Shown: in pieces, positions 7,219 to 13,057 of the stretch
Layout of the letters: every line of letters begins with the position of its first letter
Position numbering within the stretch: the stretch's first letter is position 1
Source of the DNA: Methanoculleus sp. UBA208
GTDB taxonomy: Archaea; Halobacteriota; Methanomicrobia; Methanomicrobiales; Methanoculleaceae
Assembly: GCF_002498065.1 (NCBI RefSeq)
Contig: NZ_DAFZ01000010.1
Location: forward strand, 1-13,057
Length of the DNA stretch: 13,057 bases
Reading direction: 5' to 3'
Position numbers and translations under genes: made by a program
Notes under the pieces: model-generated
The model's database searches: none
What the model was told of the DNA's origin: nothing
The model's input: only the letters and a program-made list of their open reading frames with translations

Positions 7219-8642
7219 AGTTTGTGGATCCTCTTCTGAACCATCGTTCGGAGTCTGGTGCGGTCGGAGATACCCCAGATCTTCTCCGCCAGTTTCTTAT
7301 CGCCGATGACCTGGCCGATCCACCGGTTAAAGTCCTCTCGCTCCACGTGGTACCGGATGACGTCGTCCGGAGCAAACTCGAGCATATTTGCGAGTTCCTG
7401 GAGGCTGTGAGCGGCGTATCCGGCCGGCCTGTCGTATGACGAGAAGGAGAACGCCTTATCGGGGGGGACGCACCGGAGCGAGAGAGCGGCTTTCGGCGAC
7501 GGTGCGCTGGCTGCAGACCGCACCTCGGCGTGCGAGAGGATCCGCATGAAGGAAGCGAAGTAGTCGTAGGTCGCCTGGTGGCTGACGGCGTGGAGCGGCT
7601 TTCCGCACGAGGGCGAACGCATGGCCATCCTGCGGATGTGCTCGGTCTCAAGGAGGCAGCGCCAGACCGCCGGGTCCGCGATCAGGCCTCCGGCCTCCTC
7701 GAGCGCCTCGATGGCGGACTGCTGCATGATGGTCCTCTGCCATCCGGGTCCGGCTGTCTCCCCGAGATCCCCGTGCGGGGCGAGCCTGGTGGCGTCTGAG
7801 GGGCGTACGGTCTCGATCCCCTCCGCGGCAAGGGCGGACGGGAGCGCCCGCAGGAACTCGATGATGCCCGTCTCGGCGCCGATAAAGTCCCCGAAGATGC
7901 GGTAATCGAGGAAGAGCGTGATGCAGTCGCCGGGGGATGCGGAGAGCCACCCGGCATACTGGTCGGCCATGAGCGGCCATTTGTCCCAGCCCCGCCACGG
8001 AAACCGCACGGCGATATCGTCGGAGAGATCGCAGTGGGCGACGAGGACCGGGAGGCCCCGGTAGGTGTAGGTGTGGTTTGGGTCCCTCTCAAAAGCGGGG
8101 CCCTCGCCCCCCTCGATGATGACCGCCTCGATCCCGGCCCCGGCAAGCGCCTCCGCGGTGGCGGGGGTGATGGGGTAGTCGGTATGCGCAAACGTTGTCG
8201 GTGCGACCGAGAAGCGACCCTTCATCAGATCCCGGTGCATGAGGACTTCATCCGTGAACTCCGTGAGATCGGTAAACTGCCCGGCAACGCTGTGGTAGTA
8301 GGTCTGGGCGAGGAGTTCGGCGTTTTGGTGGGTTGCCGCACGGTGCAGGAGTTCGAGCATCTCCGGGTACCATGCATCAAGGTGCTCCACCACCGTTCCG
8401 GAGATAGCAAAGGCGCACGTAAACCCGCCGTCGAGAAGTTCGAGAAGGAGCTCCGTCGTCGGCCTGAAAGAGCGGTCGATGACCCCTCCCAGGTCTTCCT
8501 TCGCGTCTGGGTTAAAGTAACTGTCTTTTGCGTTTCTCTTTCCCTTTACCACGTCGGGATGAAACCCGGGATTGAGATAGCATGGATAATGAATATCGAA
8601 TCCCAGGCAGACCTTCGGTGGATTTAAGCCCTCGCCCGTCAT
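7200..8642 (-). CDS. Glycoside hydrolase family 57 amylase-like protein, first gene of the operon
   Basis: The 480-aa cytoplasmic protein resembles the MJ1611-type archaeal GH57 alpha-amylases that accompany glycogen genes in methanogens. Motifs from the start chosen here: KVCLGFDIHYPCYL (10-23, H18 in place of the usual HQP context), LLAQTYYHS (region 2, Q where relatives usually have E), VIIEGGEGPAF (E177, likely nucleophile), and LFLDYRIFGDF (D246, likely acid/base, where relatives usually read DYETFGEH). A helical C-terminal segment, about 397-480 (SSYDRPAGYAAHSLQEL, then a DFNRWIGQVIGD-like stretch), resembles the DUF5752 domain seen in archaeal glucan-metabolism proteins. The frame is open back to an ATG at 8708, but a TATA box at 8665-8672 places transcription start at the ATG at 8642. 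It leads the operon. The altered motif residues leave activity and specificity uncertain. Confidence 0.87.
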   Translation of the reverse strand: MTGEGLNPPKVCLGFDIHYPCYLNPGFHPDVVKGKRNAKDSYFNPDAKEDLGGVIDRSFRPTTELLLELLDGGFTCAFAISGTVVEHLDAWYPEMLELLHRAATHQNAELLAQTYYHSVAGQFTDLTEFTDEVLMHRDLMKGRFSVAPTTFAHTDYPITPATAEALAGAGIEAVIIEGGEGPAFERDPNHTYTYRGLPVLVAHCDLSDDIAVRFPWRGWDKWPLMADQYAGWLSASPGDCITLFLDYRIFGDFIGAETGIIEFLRALPSALAAEGIETVRPSDATRLAPHGDLGETAGPGWQRTIMQQSAIEALEEAGGLIADPAVWRCLLETEHIRRMAMRSPSCGKPLHAVSHQATYDYFASFMRILSHAEVRSAASAPSPKAALSLRCVPPDKAFSFSSYDRPAGYAAHSLQELANMLEFAPDDVIRYHVEREDFNRWIGQVIGDKKLAEKIWGISDRTRLRTMVQKRIHKLWKRLS

Positions 8643-8664
8643 CGGTGGTAGATGGCGGTTTCCG

Positions 8665-8672
8665 TATATAAA
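8665..8672 (-). promoter_or_regulatory. TATA box of the glycogen operon (leaderless)
   Basis: The minus strand reads TTTATATA, a full match to the archaeal TATA consensus. Its centre lies about 26 nt before the A of the ATG at 8642, the usual TATA-to-start distance, so the transcript should begin on or within a few bases of that ATG. No Shine-Dalgarno precedes it, consistent with a leaderless message. The flank upstream (GACGACA) is not a strong BRE. Confidence 0.75.
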
Positions 8673-8712
8673 TGTCGTCGGCCCGGCGTACCCGCCGGCC
8701 TTTCGCATTGGA

Positions 8713-8779
8713 CCGGGCCCCGATGCCCTGGTAATGGGCAGATATCGTCTCCGGGAACGAACGAAGCAGCCCCGGGCCC
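8713..8779. promoter_or_regulatory. Possible operator symmetry between divergent genes
   Basis: In the 193-nt divergent gap, TGCCC (8724-8728) and GGGCA (8736-8740) form a dyad around a 7-nt spacer, and the palindromic octamer CCGGGCCC occurs at 8713-8720 and again at 8772-8779. The dyad lies about 50-70 bases upstream of the operon TATA box, a position suited to an activator site. In GC-rich DNA such short dyads also arise by chance. Confidence 0.25.
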
Positions 8780-8835
8780 GCTACTGTCGTTTCATCTTCC
8801 GGATACCATCAAATGGGAGAAAAACGTACTGCATA

Positions 8836-9696
8836 ATGAGGAGCAGCGTGAGCAGCGATGGATTTCTCGTGAGGACGATGCGGCGGGAGGAGGTTCAGGT
8901 CGCCGTCGACTGGGCGGAACAGGAGGGGTGGAACCCGGGAATTCACGATGCAGAGGCCTTCTATGCCGCCGATCCGGAGGGATTCTTCGTCGCGGAACTC
9001 GACGGCGAGCCGGTGGGATCGGTCTCGGTCGTAAACTACGATGAGGCGTTCGCTTTCGCCGGGCTGTACATCCTGAAACCCGAGTACCGGAACCGGGGTT
9101 ACGGGAGCCGGTTGTTTGCCGCCGGCATGAGCCACGCCGGTGAACGGAACGTCGGGGGCGACGGCGTCGTCGCGATGCAGGAGAAGTACCGCACGCGGTC
9201 AGGGTTCACGCTTGCCTACAGAAACATCAGGTTCGAGGGCACCGGGGGAGGCAGCGAGCCCGAAGGGCCGGTCGACCTTGAGGAGGTGCCGTTTGACCGG
9301 CTTGCTGCGTACGATGCCCGGCACTTCCCGGCGCAGCGCCTCTGTTTCCTCGAGATCTGGATCCGGCAGGAAGGAACGGTGGGCCGGGCCGTTCTCGCTG
9401 ACGACGGCAATATTGCGGGGTACGGCGTCATCCGGAAGTGCCGTAACGGCTATAAGATCGGGCCGCTCTTTGCGGACACGCCGGAGATTGCAGAGGAGAT
9501 CTTCCTCGCGCTCTCCGCACAGGCGCCGGGCGAGCCGGTCTACCTCGATACGCCGGAACCGAACGCCGCCGCCGTGGCGCTCGCCCGCCGGCACGGGATG
9601 GCCCCCGTCTTTGAGACGGCACGGATCTACACGAAGGCGATCCCCTACCTGCCGCTCGGCGAGATCTTCGGCGTGACGTCGTTCGAGCTCGGGTGA
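8836..9696 (+). CDS. Two-domain GNAT family N-acetyltransferase (YitH/HolE-like)
   Basis: The 286-aa protein joins an N-terminal GNAT domain (about 10-135) to a second domain (about 147-286). The acetyl-CoA pyrophosphate loop is RNRGYGSRL (85-93) after the strand GLYILKPEYR. The C-terminal part, ending in YLPLGEIFGVTSFELG, matches the second acetyltransferase domain of YitH/HolE-like proteins (Acetyltransf_18). The substrate is unknown. The start is uncertain: the ATG at 8836 has no Shine-Dalgarno, while an in-frame GTG at 8848 follows GAGGAG by 4 nt and would shorten the protein by four residues. The frame is open further upstream to 8734, but that part looks non-coding. It is transcribed away from the glycogen operon and followed by 73 nt before the next small gene. 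No functional link to glycogen is evident. Confidence 0.87.
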   Translation: MRSSVSSDGFLVRTMRREEVQVAVDWAEQEGWNPGIHDAEAFYAADPEGFFVAELDGEPVGSVSVVNYDEAFAFAGLYILKPEYRNRGYGSRLFAAGMSHAGERNVGGDGVVAMQEKYRTRSGFTLAYRNIRFEGTGGGSEPEGPVDLEEVPFDRLAAYDARHFPAQRLCFLEIWIRQEGTVGRAVLADDGNIAGYGVIRKCRNGYKIGPLFADTPEIAEEIFLALSAQAPGEPVYLDTPEPNAAAVALARRHGMAPVFETARIYTKAIPYLPLGEIFGVTSFELG

Positions 9697-9769
9697 CGGA
9701 CTTTCCCCCGCCCGGACCACAACATTCTAAAGCGACTTCTCCTGAGTATCCTCCGGGAAGTGTGGCCGC

Positions 9770-9986
9770 ATGGACTACCTGGAGGAGTTTCCCGTTCTCG
9801 TCACCGACGACGAACTGCACTCGGATACCGCGGAAGGCCCGGCCACGCGGACGATTATCGATTACCTCACGTCGTCGCAGGAGTTCGATACGCTCTTTCC
9901 CGGGTTCGAGAACGAGGTGCACGGGGCGGACGTCCTCACGAAGGGACGGCCGCAGGGTCTACTACGTCTACTGTGTCGGGGAGTGA
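9770..9986 (+). pseudogene. Small protein gene interrupted by an apparent one-base frameshift
   Basis: From the ATG at 9770 the sequence MDYLEEFPVLVTDDELHSDT and onward reads with host-like codons to K58 (9941-9943). That frame then degenerates and runs to 10222, over 200 nt antisense into the transporter gene. Skipping one G in the GGG at 9943-9945 moves to a frame that reads KDGRRVYYVYCVGE and stops at 9986, giving a compact acidic 71-aa protein that ends 10 nt short of the convergent transporter gene. The break is therefore most simply a single inserted G, either a mutation or a sequencing error; programmed +1 frameshifting is less likely. I do not recognise the family. No membrane segment or signal peptide is visible. 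Only a weak GGGAAG precedes the start, so it may be leaderless or co-transcribed with the acetyltransferase. Confidence 0.65.
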
Positions 9987-9996
9987 CGGCCGGCGT

Positions 9997-11376
9997 TCAC
10001 TCCCGCACCCTGCCGCGGGCGAGCGAGGCGAAGATGCCCATGGTGCAGAGGACTGCAAATACGCTGAACGCCACCCGGAGGCTCGTCATGAACGGCTCCT
10101 GGACCTCCGGCCCGATCTGGGTGCTGCCGATGAAGAGGGCGAACGTGACGGTGGCGATAGCGAGCGAGAACATCATCCCCGTCGTCCGCATGGTGGCGAG
10201 CATCCCCGAGGCGAGGCCGTAGAGGGACCGGTCGACCGAGCTCATGACGGCGTTCGTGTTCGGGGAAGAGAAGAGGGCGAACCCGAACCCGAGGAGGACG
10301 AGGCTTGCGACGATCCAGGTCATCGGGGTGGTTGCGGTGAGAAGCGTGAGGAGAGCAAGGCCGACGGCGGTGAGCCCCATCCCGGCCGAAGCAACATACC
10401 GGGGCTCGACCCGGTCGGAGAGTCTTCCGGCCGGGGTGGCAAAGAGCGCCTGGATGACTGGCTGCGTGATCAGGACGAGCCCTGCGGCGCCGGGGTCGAG
10501 CCCCCGGACCACCTGAAGGTAGAGGGAGAGGAGGAACCCGACGGCGAACGTCGCGCCGTAGTTGATCAGGGCGGCGAGGTTTGAGAAGGCGAACGTCCGG
10601 TTCGACGAGAGAAGCCGGATGTTGAGGACAGGACTTTCCACCCTTGTTTCCCATGCGTAGAAGACCACGGAGAGCGCTATGCCGGCGACGATTGCCACGA
10701 CGCCGGCGAACTCTGGAAGTTGCGAGAATCCGTATATCACGGAAAGGAGCATCGCGCCGTAGAAGACCGAACCGACGATGTCCAGCCGCTCCCCGCACGC
10801 GTCGGTCCACTCCCCGGCAAGGTGGCGGCGGACCTGGCAGATGATGTAGATCCCGAGCGGGATGTTGGTGAGGAAGATGCTTCGCCAGGTGAGGAACTCG
10901 GTGAGGTAGCCGCCGAGCAGCGGCCCGATGGAGAGGCCGACGTAGACGGCGGTGACGTTGATCCCGAGCGCCCGCCCCCGCTCCTCGGGTGGGAAGACCG
11001 ACGTGATCATGGCGACCCCGGTGCCGTAGATCATGGCGCTTCCTATGCCCTCGATGAACCGGAAGAGGATGAGCACGAGCCCCGATGGTGCGAGAGCGGA
11101 GAGCAGGGCCGACGCGGTAAAGACCACGACCCCCAGGGTGAAGATCCGTTTACGCCCGTAGATGTCGGCGCACCGCCCGAGCGGGACGAGGAAGATCGCG
11201 GTGGCGAGGAGGTACGAGGAGGCCACGAAACTGAGCGAGACGGCGTCGAGGGCGAACTCGGCGGCGATGGACGGGAGCGCGATGTTCACCGCCGAGCCCA
11301 TGAACGGGGTGAGGAACGCGGCAAGGGTGGCGATGATAAGGACGGTCCGGCGCTCTGCGGTATCGGGGGTGGGCAT
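9997..11376 (-). CDS. MFS transporter, DHA2 (EmrB/QacA-type) multidrug efflux family
   Basis: This 459-aa integral membrane protein probably exports drugs or other hydrophobic compounds by proton antiport; its substrate is unknown. About 14 hydrophobic segments can be counted, the number expected for the DHA2 family rather than the 12 of DHA1. TM1 contains FMGSAVNIALPSIAAEF (D1-like), the TM2-3 loop has motif A as GRCADIYGRKRIF (67-79), and TM5 has motif C as GPLLGGYL (151-158). The ATG at 11376 was chosen because AAGGAA lies 5 nt upstream and the MPTPDTAERR start abuts TM1; the frame is open to 11493 but that extension is proline-rich and non-homologous in look. It stands alone and converges on the broken small gene. 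A weak TATA-like CTTTACTC lies on the minus strand near 11424-11431. No regulator gene is adjacent. Confidence 0.92.
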   Translation of the reverse strand: MPTPDTAERRTVLIIATLAAFLTPFMGSAVNIALPSIAAEFALDAVSLSFVASSYLLATAIFLVPLGRCADIYGRKRIFTLGVVVFTASALLSALAPSGLVLILFRFIEGIGSAMIYGTGVAMITSVFPPEERGRALGINVTAVYVGLSIGPLLGGYLTEFLTWRSIFLTNIPLGIYIICQVRRHLAGEWTDACGERLDIVGSVFYGAMLLSVIYGFSQLPEFAGVVAIVAGIALSVVFYAWETRVESPVLNIRLLSSNRTFAFSNLAALINYGATFAVGFLLSLYLQVVRGLDPGAAGLVLITQPVIQALFATPAGRLSDRVEPRYVASAGMGLTAVGLALLTLLTATTPMTWIVASLVLLGFGFALFSSPNTNAVMSSVDRSLYGLASGMLATMRTTGMMFSLAIATVTFALFIGSTQIGPEVQEPFMTSLRVAFSVFAVLCTMGIFASLARGRVRE

Positions 11377-11710
11377 GGGGGTTCCTTTCTTGGTACTTAC
11401 TGGAACTAGGGGTGGCCGGAGAGTAAAGGGTTGTGATATCGTGCTCCTCTGGTGTCCGGCGGGGGGGAGGGGCGGCGGCCGGGTTACCACCACCCTTCGA
11501 GTAGATGAATCAGGGCAGTGAGGTGCTCAACCCACGGGACGGGCTCATGAAATCGATCGGGCAGGAAGGCGGCCGACAACGATTCCTGGCTCCTGGTTAC
11601 AATGAGGCTGCCCCAGAGAGCATATCAAGGGCGCTTCGGCAGATCTTGAAGCAGGGCTTGTTAAAAGAGGGTTTTTGCAGAGTTGCTTTTGAATGGTTAT
11701 TCTGATCGGT
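11377..11710. other. Intergenic stretch, no supportable gene
   Basis: The left part is the GC-rich upstream region of the transporter. From about 11600 the base composition falls. A 66-codon open frame at 11505-11705 has no ribosome-binding site, no recognisable motif and mixed composition, so I do not call it. GGGTTTTTGCAG at 11669-11680 resembles the ends of some archaeal insertion sequences, but no partner end or transposase is present. The stretch could hold an old insertion scar. Confidence 0.4.
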
Positions 11711-11797
11711 GAACGTTCGTGAGACTGACGAATATTCATAAGAACCATGAATATCCTTTAAATCCGGAAAATGTACATTTAGATGCATTTTTTCCGG
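11711..11797. promoter_or_regulatory. Cluster of dyad symmetries (possible operators)
   Basis: Four symmetric sequences lie within 87 bases: GAACGTTC (11711-11718, perfect 8-bp palindrome); ATATTCAT/ATGAATAT (11732-11739 and 11747-11754, 7-nt spacer); CCGGAAAA/TTTTCCGG (11764-11771 and 11790-11797, 18-nt spacer); and AAATGTACATTT (11769-11780, perfect 12-bp palindrome) overlapping the last. They sit immediately upstream of the candidate TATA box at 11805-11812, where archaeal activators usually bind. Another TATA-like sequence, TTTAAATC, is at 11757-11764. AT-rich DNA produces some dyads by chance, but four perfect ones this close is unusual. Confidence 0.4.
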
Positions 11798-11804
11798 CAA
11801 AAGG

Positions 11805-11812
11805 TTTATCAA
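11805..11812 (+). promoter_or_regulatory. Candidate TATA box for structured leader or small RNA
   Basis: TTTATCAA is preceded by the purine-rich GGCAAAAGG, a plausible BRE. Its centre lies about 26 nt before position 11834, exactly where the first helix of the structured stretch begins. The alternative TTTAAATC at 11757-11764 would start transcription near 11787, and CATTAAAG at 11977-11984 would start it near 12005, close to the downstream gene. Confidence 0.45.
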
Positions 11813-11833
11813 AAATGACTTACAAAGAACCAC

Positions 11834-11961
11834 TTGCCTGTAATTCATCGAGCGGCCTGAACAACCACGCGTAGGCTGCCGATTGCAGGCAAAACGGCGG
11901 AGGTTCATCCAATCCGTCCAAGGCCGGGTGAACCCCCCACTGCCCGAAGGCGAAAGAGTGG
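11834..11961 (+). ncRNA. Candidate structured RNA or structured 5' leader, family unknown
   Basis: Three consecutive helices can be drawn by hand. Helix 1: TTGCCTG (11834-11840) with CAGGCAA (11886-11892), continued by ATCG/CGAT (11847-11850, 11880-11883) and GCGGCCT/AGGCTGC (11852-11858, 11873-11879, one G-U), 18 pairs in all. Helix 2: GGTTCATCC/GGGTGAACC (11902-11910, 11926-11934, one U-G). Helix 3: CCACTGCC with GGC and AGTGG (11937-11944, 11949-11951, 11957-11961), a CGAA tetraloop and a 5-nt bulge. A candidate TATA box predicts a start at about 11834. It lies 66 nt before the exported-protein gene, so it may be its leader. It matches no riboswitch, tRNA, SRP or RNase P pattern I know. 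The same pairs exist on the minus strand, and the stretch could be a palindromic repeat. Strand and function are inference. Confidence 0.35.
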
Positions 11962-12014
11962 TTTGCATTCCACGTACATTAAAGTTGTGCCTCTTTTGCC
12001 TCCGGGAATGTTAC

Positions 12015-12020
12015 AGGAGG
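12015..12020 (+). promoter_or_regulatory. Ribosome binding site of the exported-protein gene
   Basis: AGGAGG lies 7 nt before the ATG at 12028, an ideal Shine-Dalgarno. It fixes the start and shows that the message has a leader rather than being leaderless. Confidence 0.85.
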
Positions 12021-12027
12021 AAAGCAA

Positions 12028-12819
12028 ATGAAGGGAAAAAACAGAACAAGAAACGTAGGTCAAACAGTTGGAATCCTAATAACATTGTGCATATTTGGCG
12101 CAATGCTTGTTCCTATGGCAAGTGCATACGGTAATGGTGAATATGCCAGCTTGGACACATCTGATTTATCAGAGGAAGATTATTACAGGGAGTTAATCTC
12201 CAACCTTATCGGGAAAGATATCACTTACGCAGAATTCTACGAAGCAGTCTATCCCGGCGAAATGGAGAAACTCCCCGAAGATCTCCAGAACCTATATAAA
12301 TCCAGTAAAATTCAATGGACTGCTCCAGAAGGGCAAATGCCAGAACCTCTCACAGAAGAGGAGATGAGTGAGATCAGGTCGAGGGCATCTGATTCGAAAT
12401 CCAGCCTCAACAAAGTTCCGTCCGCTAAAGAAAGTGTTGCAGTTCTCCGAAGTCTAGTGAACAATAATGCCGCATCGGACCCCATCCATGTGAGCATTGC
12501 TGGAAATTCGTGGGCTTATCATGGAAACAGGATTGTTGAGTATTATTCTTCAACTCATTTAAGTCCTGAAGTAAGAATGCCCTACATGTCGGTGAAAACA
12601 CGATTATTCATGTTCGTCGAACCGGCGTGGGTGGAGATCGCATACAAGGAGAAAACTGCGGTTCTGCCTTTATCCCTGACAGTAATGGGGGAAAAATCTG
12701 TAGACGGGGGTTATTTTTACCAAGTGCTTGGTGACCACTATGAGATCCCCCCTCCTGGCTACGTTATTATTGGGCCTAACCCTGCGTACAGTACGAGCCA
12801 AGTGTTTTATGTTAGTTGA
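12028..12819 (+). CDS. Exported protein of unknown function
   Basis: The 263-aa product begins with a Sec-type signal peptide: basic MKGKNRTRNV, a hydrophobic core at about 11-30, and ASA at 31-33 with likely cleavage before Y34. The mature part has an acidic helical region (about 40-150) with WTAPEGQMPEPLTEEEM, then a probably beta-rich domain (about 153-263) with GNSWAYHGNRIVEYY, EVRMPYMSVKTRLFMF, GYFYQVLGDHYEIPPPGY and a strand-like end. No C-terminal membrane anchor or sorting signal is visible, so it is probably released or held at the surface by partners. I do not recognise a named family; secreted proteins of this general style occur in methanogen genomes. The ATG at 12028 has an excellent AGGAGG site. 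Codons are clearly more AT-rich than in the upstream genes, suggesting transfer or a different genomic compartment. Its long leader holds the candidate structured RNA. Confidence 0.8.
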   Translation: MKGKNRTRNVGQTVGILITLCIFGAMLVPMASAYGNGEYASLDTSDLSEEDYYRELISNLIGKDITYAEFYEAVYPGEMEKLPEDLQNLYKSSKIQWTAPEGQMPEPLTEEEMSEIRSRASDSKSSLNKVPSAKESVAVLRSLVNNNAASDPIHVSIAGNSWAYHGNRIVEYYSSTHLSPEVRMPYMSVKTRLFMFVEPAWVEIAYKEKTAVLPLSLTVMGEKSVDGGYFYQVLGDHYEIPPPGYVIIGPNPAYSTSQVFYVS

Positions 12820-12846
12820 TTCAAAATTGGCTGAGCGGAAAAATGA

Positions 12847-12857
12847 TTTCTTTTTTT
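12847..12857 (+). terminator. Oligo-T transcription terminator
   Basis: TTTCTTTTTTT lies 28 nt after the stop of the exported-protein gene. T-rich tracts on the coding strand are the usual archaeal terminators and need no hairpin; none is visible here. Confidence 0.6.
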
Positions 12858-13057
12858 GAAAAGTCTTTCTCAGGTCAACGGGAGCTTTAGAGAACATATA
12901 GTTAGTGAATTTGGATAAAACTACGATTTATAGCGATTGGCGCTACCCTTTTGGACTTGAGGACCCTCAGTCATCATAGACACGTTGCTACACTAATCTT
13001 AATGGATATACTCCGATTTTCAGTAATTGCTCATCATTTTAACTTGTGGGGGTGAAG
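12858..13057. other. AT-rich intergenic tail with possible start of a next gene outside
   Basis: No open frame of note is seen on either strand. A hairpin TAGCG/CGCTA with a 5-nt loop lies at 12931-12945 and is followed by CCCTTTT, which may be a second terminator. The window ends with GGGGGTGA at 13048-13055, one base different from an ideal Shine-Dalgarno, so a plus-strand gene may start just past the edge. Confidence 0.35.

Noticed and set aside
9760..10584. Plus-strand open frame antisense to the MFS transporter
   Set aside because: The minus strand encodes a complete 14-helix transporter; the antisense product is a charged low-complexity string.
11669..11680. Insertion-sequence terminal repeat (GGGTTTTTGCAG)
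   Set aside because: It only resembles ends of some archaeal IS elements from memory; no inverted partner, target duplication or transposase was found in the window.
11505..11705. 66-codon open frame in the intergenic region
   Set aside because: It has no Shine-Dalgarno, no motif and composition that changes midway. It could be a fragment of an old gene, but this cannot be supported.
11834..11961. Cobalamin riboswitch or tRNA
   Set aside because: CCACTG and GGTTCATCC recall pieces of the B12 box and the T-arm, but the remaining conserved elements and order are absent, and the next gene is not linked to cobalamin.
1..13057. CRISPR array, rRNA or tRNA genes
   Set aside because: No regularly spaced direct repeats and no rRNA or tRNA hallmark sequences were seen on either strand.

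Overview
The window looks like chromosomal DNA from a GC-rich methanogenic archaeon of the order Methanomicrobiales, most like Methanoculleus. This is a judgement from gene content and style, not a database result. The support is archaeal TATA-type promoter boxes, GTG starts and stop/start overlaps, GH57-type amylases, and a host-like GC-rich codon style up to about position 11,500. Beyond that the DNA becomes clearly more AT-rich.

Positions 206-8642 (minus strand) hold a compact five-gene operon for storage polysaccharide (glycogen or another alpha-glucan). In transcription order it encodes a GH57 amylase-like protein, a GT4-type glycogen-synthase-like glycosyltransferase, a GH13 glycogen branching enzyme (glgB), a second GH57 protein of the DUF3536 type, and a GH77 4-alpha-glucanotransferase (malQ). 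Three junctions overlap or can overlap and the last gap is 13 bases, so one transcript is very likely. A TATA box at 8665-8672 lies at the right distance to start the message on the first ATG (8642), making it leaderless. Together the set can lengthen, branch, trim and rearrange alpha-1,4/1,6-glucans. No ADP-glucose pyrophosphorylase or glycogen phosphorylase is present in the window.

Positions 8836-9696 (plus) encode a two-domain GNAT acetyltransferase, divergent from the operon. Positions 9770-9986 (plus) carry a small protein gene broken by what looks like one extra G. Positions 9997-11376 (minus) encode a 14-helix drug-efflux-type MFS transporter that converges on it.

Positions 11,377-12,027 are intergenic and change from GC-rich to AT-rich. 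The right half holds a cluster of dyad symmetries, candidate TATA boxes, and a 128-base stretch (11834-11961) that folds on paper into three consecutive helices whose 5' end coincides with a predicted transcription start. It precedes a gene (12028-12819) for an exported protein of unknown function with a strong ribosome-binding site and AT-richer codons. This leader or small RNA is the best candidate for something undescribed here. After a T-rich terminator, the last 200 bases show no gene but end in a ribosome-binding-site-like sequence, so another gene may begin just outside the window.
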